Shown piece after piece: positions 58,275-64,000 of a stretch of 64,000 nt of DNA. Below the pieces are notes generated by a model. It saw only the letters and a program-made list of their open reading frames with translations, was not told where the DNA came from and made no database searches. This stretch comes from Spirochaetales bacterium (GTDB lineage Bacteria > Spirochaetota > Spirochaetia > DSM-2461): NCBI GenBank assembly GCA_003247135.1, contig QKAW01000033.1, positions 86,514 to 150,513 of the forward strand, read 5' to 3'. Position 1 is the stretch's first letter. The number at the start of each line of letters is the position of its first letter. The translations under genes and the position numbers were made by a program.

Positions 58275-59688
58275 ATGGAAAGAGAATTAAATAAGCATCT
58301 TACAGGAGAGTACAAACTAGGCTTTGAAACAAATATTGAATCAGAGACATTTCCTGCAGGACTAAATATAGAAGTAATTAAAGCAATATCACAAAAAAAG
58401 GATGAACCTAAATGGTTACTGGATTTTAGAATAAAGGCATATAATAAGTGGGTAACCCAGACAGAGCCTAACTGGGCAAACATTGAACATGAACCAATTG
58501 ATTACCAGAAAATAAGTTATTTTTCAAAACCAAAGAAGAAACTGAACAGTCTTATCTATCTTAAAGACATACGAAAGGTTGGGGATACCTCTGGAAGAGC
58601 AGAAAATACTCTCCGGTGTTGCTGTTGATGCAGTTTTTGACTCTGTCTCGGTTGTAACAACATTCCATGAACATTTAAAGGAGAAGGGAATTATTTTTTG
58701 TTCCATTAGCGAAGCTGCAAAAAATCATCCGGAACTGTTAAAAAAATACCTCGGTTCAGTTGTTCCGTATTCCGATAACTACTTTGCAACGCTGAACAGT
58801 GCTGTTTTTACAGATGGTTCCTTTGTGTACATTCCTAAAAATACCAGATGCCCAATGGAGCTTTCTACCTATTTTAGAATTAATGCCCAGAATACCGGAC
58901 AGTTTGAGAGAACATTAATCATTGCAGATGAGGGGAGTTACGTTTCATATAATGAGGGGTGTTCAGCTCCGCAGAGAGATGAGAATCAGCTACACGCAGC
59001 AGTTGTAGAGTTAATTGCCCATAAGGATGCCCAGATTAAATACTCAACAATTCAGAACTGGTATCCAGGTGACTCTGAAGGCAAGGGTGGAATATATAAT
59101 TTTGTGACTAAAAGGGGTATTTGTCATGAAAATGCAAAAATTTCATGGACTCAGGTAGAAACAGGCTCTGCAATAACCTGGAAGTACCCCAGCTGTATTT
59201 TAAAAGGGGATAACTCTGTTGGAGAATTTTACTCTGTAGCATTAACAACCTTAAAACAACAGGCAGATACAGGCACAAAGATGATTCACTTAGGGAAAAA
59301 CACAAAATCTACAATAATTTCCAAGGGGATATCTGCATTAAATGGAAAAAACAGCTACAGAGGGTTGGTGAAATTTAGCGGAAATGCAACAGGTTCCAGA
59401 AATTTTTCTCAATGTGATTCACTTTTAATTGGGGAGAATTGCAGTGCCCACACATTTCCATATCTGGATACAGCAAATCAGGATTCAATAGTTGAACACG
59501 AGGCAACAACTTCGAAAATAAGCGATGAACAACTTTTCTATCTTCGTCAGAGAGGAATTAATCCTGAGGATTCAGTAAGCCTTATTGTAAATGGCTTTTG
59601 TAAAGAAGTTTTAAAAGAACTTCCAATGGAGTTCGCAGTAGAAGCAAGGGAGTTGCTAAATATAAGTTTGGAAGGGAGTATAGGATAA
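58275..59688 (+). pseudogene. sufB: sufB, interrupted by a frameshift (ORFs 58275-58628 and 58579-59688)
   Basis: First ORF carries SufB N-terminus ([44 protein letters not shown]); +1 frame carries the rest ([36 protein letters not shown]...). Join lies at about 58546-58563. Confidence 0.85.
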
Positions 59689-60443
59689 TGAGCATTTTGG
59701 AAATAGATAACCTTGAAGTAGAGGTAGAAGATAAAAAAATAATAGACGGTCTTAACTTAAAAATAAACAGAGGAGAAGTTCATGCTTTAATGGGGCAGAA
59801 CGGTTGTGGAAAATCCACTCTTGCAAAAACAATTACGGGGCATTTTGCAGTTAAGGTTTTAGGAGGAGCTATAACCTATAAAAACAGAGACTTGCTGAGT
59901 ATGGAACCTGAAGAGCGTGCAAACCGTGGTATTTTTATGAGTTTCCAGAGCCCAAGGGAGATTCCCGGTGTAAATAATCTCTACTTTTTAAAGACTGCTT
60001 ATAATATAAAGCAGGAATTTCTTGGAAAAGAGGAGTTAAACTCTGCACAACTTTTAAAAAAGATTAAAGAGTTAACAGAAGAACTTGGAATTGATGATAA
60101 AATTCTAAAAAGATACGTTAATGATGGTTTCTCCGGTGGAGAAAAGAAGACAAATGAACTGCTACAGATGCTCCTTCTGGAGCCGGATCTGATTATTCTT
60201 GATGAAATTGACTCCGGACTTGATATAGATGCTTTAAAAAGAGTTGGGGAAGGTATAAATAAACTTCTTGATGGAAACAGATCTGTTTTAATTATTACCC
60301 ATTATAAAAGAGTTTTGGACTATATAAAACCGGATGTTGTTCATGTTATGTCAGGTGGGAAGATTATTAAAACCGGGGATATATCTATTGTTAATATCCT
60401 TGAGGATAAAGGTTATGGAGGTATAAGCAATGCAACTTCCTGA
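59688..60443 (+). CDS. sufC: Fe-S assembly ATPase SufC
   Basis: ALMGQNGCGKSTLAKTITGH, FMSFQSPREIPGVNN, FSGGEKKTNELLQMLLLEPDLIILDEIDSGLDIDAL. Confidence 0.93.
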   Translation: MSILEIDNLEVEVEDKKIIDGLNLKINRGEVHALMGQNGCGKSTLAKTITGHFAVKVLGGAITYKNRDLLSMEPEERANRGIFMSFQSPREIPGVNNLYFLKTAYNIKQEFLGKEELNSAQLLKKIKELTEELGIDDKILKRYVNDGFSGGEKKTNELLQMLLLEPDLIILDEIDSGLDIDALKRVGEGINKLLDGNRSVLIITHYKRVLDYIKPDVVHVMSGGKIIKTGDISIVNILEDKGYGGISNATS

Positions 60444-61503
60444 TCTGGACCTTAATAGTATAGAAGAGTTTAAAAATTTCAGTATAAAAGAGCTTTTTCA
60501 GAAAGAATATACCCTTAAAATATCATCTGAAGATGTGGATATTGATAATGATGATGGTTTTATAAACATAAATTTTATTAATGGCATACCTGAAAAAAAC
60601 TACTTTGATAACTTTATCCGAATAAATACCGGTGATGAAAAAGAGTGTAAAACCTTTAATCCCCTTGTGCATCTTAATAAAATTTATCCGAACAGAGTCT
60701 ATGAAATTGAGTTTTTACAAACACCGGATAAACCTGTTAAATTAACTAACTACTTTACAGATGATGGGAGTTTTACACCTGTTGATTTTAGATTTATTGT
60801 AAAAAAAGACATTACTGTGAATTTACTTGAAACAAATGTATCCTCTAGGGAATTTCTTACAATCTCAAACAGGGAATTCAATATCGAATCAGGGTTTGTA
60901 AACTATAGCAGGGTTGATAGAGTAAATAGATCATCATCATTAATATATAACTATTGTGGAAGGGTTATTTCCGGCAAGTTGGAAGCCGTATTGTTAAACA
61001 GTCAGGGATATATAACCATGAATAACTGGCAGATTAATCTGGAAAAAGAGGAGTCGATCTGTAATATTTTTGGAGTTATTGATCTGGATGGGGATACTAA
61101 GCACGGTACAATTTGTAAAATATCCCATAATTCAAATAATACAAGCAGCCAACAGGAATTTAGGCATATATTAAATGGTAGTTCTTATGCAATGTACGAT
61201 GGAGATAGTATAGTAAAAAATAGAGCAAAGGATTCTAAAACATCTCAAAGTTCAAAGAGTATTATGCTTTCAAAAAGTGCAAGAATTTTAAATAAACCTC
61301 GATTAAATATTTTTACAGGGGAAGTTAAAGCAACCCATGGCGCATCTGTAGGGAAACTGAATCAGGATGATATTTTCTATCTGAAACAACGGGGATTAAA
61401 GGACGAGACAGTTAAGAAATTACTTGTTGATGCTTTTATTGGGGATATTCTGGATAGAGTGAGTGACTCAAAAATTAGAGAGTATATTTATGATAAAAGA
61501 TGA
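60430..61503 (+). CDS. sufD: Fe-S assembly protein SufD
   Basis: SKSIMLSKSARILNKPRLNIFTGEVKATHGASVGKLNQDDIFYLKQRGL; position in suf operon. Confidence 0.88.
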   Translation: MQLPDLDLNSIEEFKNFSIKELFQKEYTLKISSEDVDIDNDDGFININFINGIPEKNYFDNFIRINTGDEKECKTFNPLVHLNKIYPNRVYEIEFLQTPDKPVKLTNYFTDDGSFTPVDFRFIVKKDITVNLLETNVSSREFLTISNREFNIESGFVNYSRVDRVNRSSSLIYNYCGRVISGKLEAVLLNSQGYITMNNWQINLEKEESICNIFGVIDLDGDTKHGTICKISHNSNNTSSQQEFRHILNGSSYAMYDGDSIVKNRAKDSKTSQSSKSIMLSKSARILNKPRLNIFTGEVKATHGASVGKLNQDDIFYLKQRGLKDETVKKLLVDAFIGDILDRVSDSKIREYIYDKR

Positions 61504-62677
61504 CTTTCCATATTTTAGCAACAGTAAAATAACATATCTTGATAATGGGGCAACCACTCAGAAGCCACAAAGGGTTATAGATTCTGTAGTTAAATACTAC
61601 TCTGAATATTGTGCCAATACCCATAGAGGAAGTTATAAAGATGGGAATTTGGCAACACTTAATTATGAAGATACCAGGGACTTTGTACGAAGTTTTATTA
61701 ATGCTAATAGTTCCCGTGAGATTATATTTACAAAAGGGGTAACCGAAGGAATTAATATGGTTGCTTCAAGTTTTGTTAAAGAGAATTTTAAAACTGTAAT
61801 TATCTCATCTCTTGAACACCACTCTAATATAGTTCCATGGCATAATCTGGGGTATAAAAAAGGTAATGGTCTGGAAGTAGTTAGGTTTAATAATAACCTG
61901 GAATTCGATCTTAGTCATTTTGAAGAGCTACTAAAAAAGAACCCTGGAGCCTTTGTCTCTGTCACTCATGTATCAAATGTTTTTGGAATTGTTCATCCAA
62001 TAAAAAAAATTACTGAGTTAACCCATAAATATGGAGGAAAGGTTTTAATAGATGGAGCCCAGAGTCTATCAAGAATAAATATCGATGTTAAGGAAATTGA
62101 TGCTGATTTCTTTGTCTTCTCTTCCCATAAATCCTATGGTCCTACAGGAGTTGGGGTTTTATATATAAAAGAGAGTAATATAAAAAGCTTTAAATTATAC
62201 CAGACCGGAGGGGCGGTTATTGATAGAGTTACTTACGATGATTCAACCTTTCTGGACTCCCCTCTCTGCTTTGAAGCTGGTACCCAGAATATTGCAGGTG
62301 TTATTGGTTTTAAATCTGCCCTGGAATATATTAAAAGCATTAGCTATGAGGTTATACAAAAACATGAGAAATATTTATTAGAGCTTTTACATAAGGGTTT
62401 AGGAGAGATTGATGATGTTTTACTCTACACCCACTCTAACCTGGTTGGTGGAAATCTGAGTTTTAACATAAAAGATATAACTCCAATTGATCTTGGACTT
62501 TTGTTGGATAAACAGGGTGTTGCTGTTAGAGCTGGACACCACTGTGCCATGCCAATAATGGAAGAGTTAGGGATAGATGGCACTGTTAGAGTAAGTCTCG
62601 GTATCTATAATGATAAAGAGGATATCGAAAACTTTCTTGCAAAACTTAAAAGAGCTGTAAGTATTTTAAAGGATTAG
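61490..62677 (+). CDS. sufS: Cysteine desulfurase SufS
   Basis: YLDNGATTQKPQRVIDSV, FTKGVTEGINMVA, LEHHSNIVPW, DGAQSL, SSHKSYGPTGVGVLY, RAGHHCAMPIM; likely start ATG 61490 overlapping sufD. Confidence 0.93.
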   Translation: MIKDDFPYFSNSKITYLDNGATTQKPQRVIDSVVKYYSEYCANTHRGSYKDGNLATLNYEDTRDFVRSFINANSSREIIFTKGVTEGINMVASSFVKENFKTVIISSLEHHSNIVPWHNLGYKKGNGLEVVRFNNNLEFDLSHFEELLKKNPGAFVSVTHVSNVFGIVHPIKKITELTHKYGGKVLIDGAQSLSRINIDVKEIDADFFVFSSHKSYGPTGVGVLYIKESNIKSFKLYQTGGAVIDRVTYDDSTFLDSPLCFEAGTQNIAGVIGFKSALEYIKSISYEVIQKHEKYLLELLHKGLGEIDDVLLYTHSNLVGGNLSFNIKDITPIDLGLLLDKQGVAVRAGHHCAMPIMEELGIDGTVRVSLGIYNDKEDIENFLAKLKRAVSILKD

Positions 62678-62680
62678 TTT

Positions 62681-63097
62681 ATGATTAATGAGAGAGTAAA
62701 AAAGATAATCGATGATCTGGAAATGTTTGATGAGGACATCGATAAATATGAATATATTGTGGATATAGGCAAAAATGCCCCGGATTTGGAAGAAAATTTA
62801 AAGAAGGACGAATTCCTTGTTCATGGTTGTACCTCCAAGGTTTGGTTAATTCCACAACTTATAGATGGTAAATTAAATTTTAAAGCAGACAGTAACTCTG
62901 TAATTGTTAAGGGGCTTGTTACAATTCTAGTCTCGATTTTTCAGAATTTATATATTGATGATATTTTAAACTTTAATAACACAGAGCTGGAAAAACTTAA
63001 CTTAACAGAGATTATTAGTCCTACAAGGCAGAATGGTGTGTACCACATGTTAAATAAAATAAGACACTATGCAGAAGTTTATAAGGAGGGTGTATGA
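62681..63097 (+). CDS. sufE: SufE-family sulfur acceptor
   Basis: YEYIVDIGKNAPDLEENLKKDEFLVHGCTSKVWL. Confidence 0.9.
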   Translation: MINERVKKIIDDLEMFDEDIDKYEYIVDIGKNAPDLEENLKKDEFLVHGCTSKVWLIPQLIDGKLNFKADSNSVIVKGLVTILVSIFQNLYIDDILNFNNTELEKLNLTEIISPTRQNGVYHMLNKIRHYAEVYKEGV

Positions 63098-63417
63098 GTC
63101 TCCGGGATGAAGTAATAAACAAACTTAAAAGGATTTATGATCCGGAAATACCAGTTGATATCTATAACCTTGGGTTAATTTATAATATAGATTTTGAAGA
63201 GTGCAGTAAGGGGTATTATTGTAATATACTTATGTCATTTACCTCTCCAAACTGCCCTGTAGCTGACTTTTTACTGGACAGTATTACAAGAAATGTTTCG
63301 GGTATAGAGGGTATTTACAAGGTTGATATAAGGGTTACCTTTGAACCACCTTGGACTCCGGATAAAATTACACCGGAGGGCAAGGAGCTTTTTGAAATGG
63401 AGAATGTCGGTTTTTAA
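63094..63417 (+). CDS. sufT: SufT / MIP18 (DUF59) family protein
   Basis: LKRIYDPEIPVDIYNLGLIYNIDF...MSFTSPNCPVADFLLDSI...VRVTFEPPWTPDKITPEGKE-type motif. Confidence 0.88.
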   Translation: MSLRDEVINKLKRIYDPEIPVDIYNLGLIYNIDFEECSKGYYCNILMSFTSPNCPVADFLLDSITRNVSGIEGIYKVDIRVTFEPPWTPDKITPEGKELFEMENVGF

Positions 63418-64000
63418 TTAAAAAATATGGCTAGAACTAAAATTTGATTCGTTTACTTTACCTTGGATACTTTTGTTAGAAAAATCTTTGTAATAAGAGT
63501 AAGTATAGTATCCTGCGGAACCATTTCCTGGGATAATATCTCCTGAAGATATGGTGCCACTTTCATCTAGATCAATGAAAAATGCATAACCCAAATATTT
63601 TGTCCTATTGAATGGTAATTTTATGATAATATTCCCAGAATTATCCGGTGTTGCAATAAAAACTGTTTTTTTTGTAGGTGAATTTTCAATTAAATTAGTT
63701 TCAGGGTTGTAATTTACTTCCAATTGCATAACACCTATTTTTTTATTCATATATGATGAGAAATTTCCAGTTATAGTAAGTATTGGCATTGGAAGATTTC
63801 CTTGTGTTATCTCACTTTTTGATGATTCATAATTTTCTGCTTCAGCAACTATTTTGTATTTATACGTAAGGGTTGGATCAAGTGATTCATGTAAGTATGA
63901 ATTTGTTTTTATGCTTATCATATCAGAATCAAGATTTGGTTCATCTCCGTTACTTGTAAAATAAATATAGTAATCTGTAGCATTCTCCACTTTATCCCAT
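63418..64000 (-). CDS. C-terminal part of a protein with fibronectin-III-like region; continues past the right edge
   Basis: Reading remains open to 64000 upstream of the track start: WDKVENATDYYIYFTSNGDEPN... Confidence 0.5.
   Translation of the reverse strand, partial: WDKVENATDYYIYFTSNGDEPNLDSDMISIKTNSYLHESLDPTLTYKYKIVAEAENYESSKSEITQGNLPMPILTITGNFSSYMNKKIGVMQLEVNYNPETNLIENSPTKKTVFIATPDNSGNIIIKLPFNRTKYLGYAFFIDLDESGTISSGDIIPGNGSAGYYTYSYYKDFSNKSIQGKVNESNFSSSHIF

Noticed and set aside
58546-58628. prfB-like programmed +1 frameshift in sufB
   Set aside because: No CTT-TGA-type slippery stop or clear internal Shine-Dalgarno stimulator; a 4-nt duplication or sequencing error explains the shift more simply. 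Kept only as an alternative.
1-64000. CRISPR arrays, tRNA/rRNA genes, IS elements or prophage
   Set aside because: No regular spaced repeats, tRNA-like cloverleaf sequences, transposase/integrase motifs or terminal inverted repeats were recognised by eye; a tool scan would be needed to exclude them fully.

Overview
The window is a low-GC bacterial chromosome segment. Its gene content (multi-domain two-component proteins, spirochaete-like lipoproteins, SUF-type Fe-S assembly, Liv ABC transporter) suggests an anaerobic or microaerophilic spirochaete; this is inference only. No tRNA, rRNA, CRISPR array, IS element or prophage was recognised. Main blocks: (i) PolB 5' end (runs off the left edge) and a GAF/HD-GYP protein; (ii) a hybrid kinase - CheR - CheB - REC-GGDEF cassette; (iii) a metal ABC transporter and large lipoproteins; (iv) a dipicolinate-synthase-A-like gene, dCMP deaminase and an orphan kinase; (v) engB, pyrC, nth, a parvulin, csoR-copA and a DUF1573-thioredoxin-DsbD fusion; (vi) livFGMHK; (vii) trxB, PPIase, arginase and an L-serine-dehydratase-like protein without the usual Fe-S cysteines; (viii) topB; (ix) a ~13 kb operon (43.3-56.5 kb) joining an Mrp/Mnh-type module, a fused double antiporter subunit, complex-I/MBX-like subunits without NiFe ligands, a NuoI::GltD-like fusion and NfnAB-like subunits; (x) glutathione peroxidase, an InlB-B-repeat lipoprotein and a sufBCDSE-sufT operon in which sufB is frame-disrupted. 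The strongest candidate for an under-described system is the Mrp-MBX-Nfn operon. Other leads are the split sufB, DpaA-like protein outside a sporulation context, the Fe-S-ligand-less serine dehydratase homologue, a likely AUA start codon for polB, and two unannotated small membrane-protein ORFs. All assignments come from reading motifs; no database search was run.
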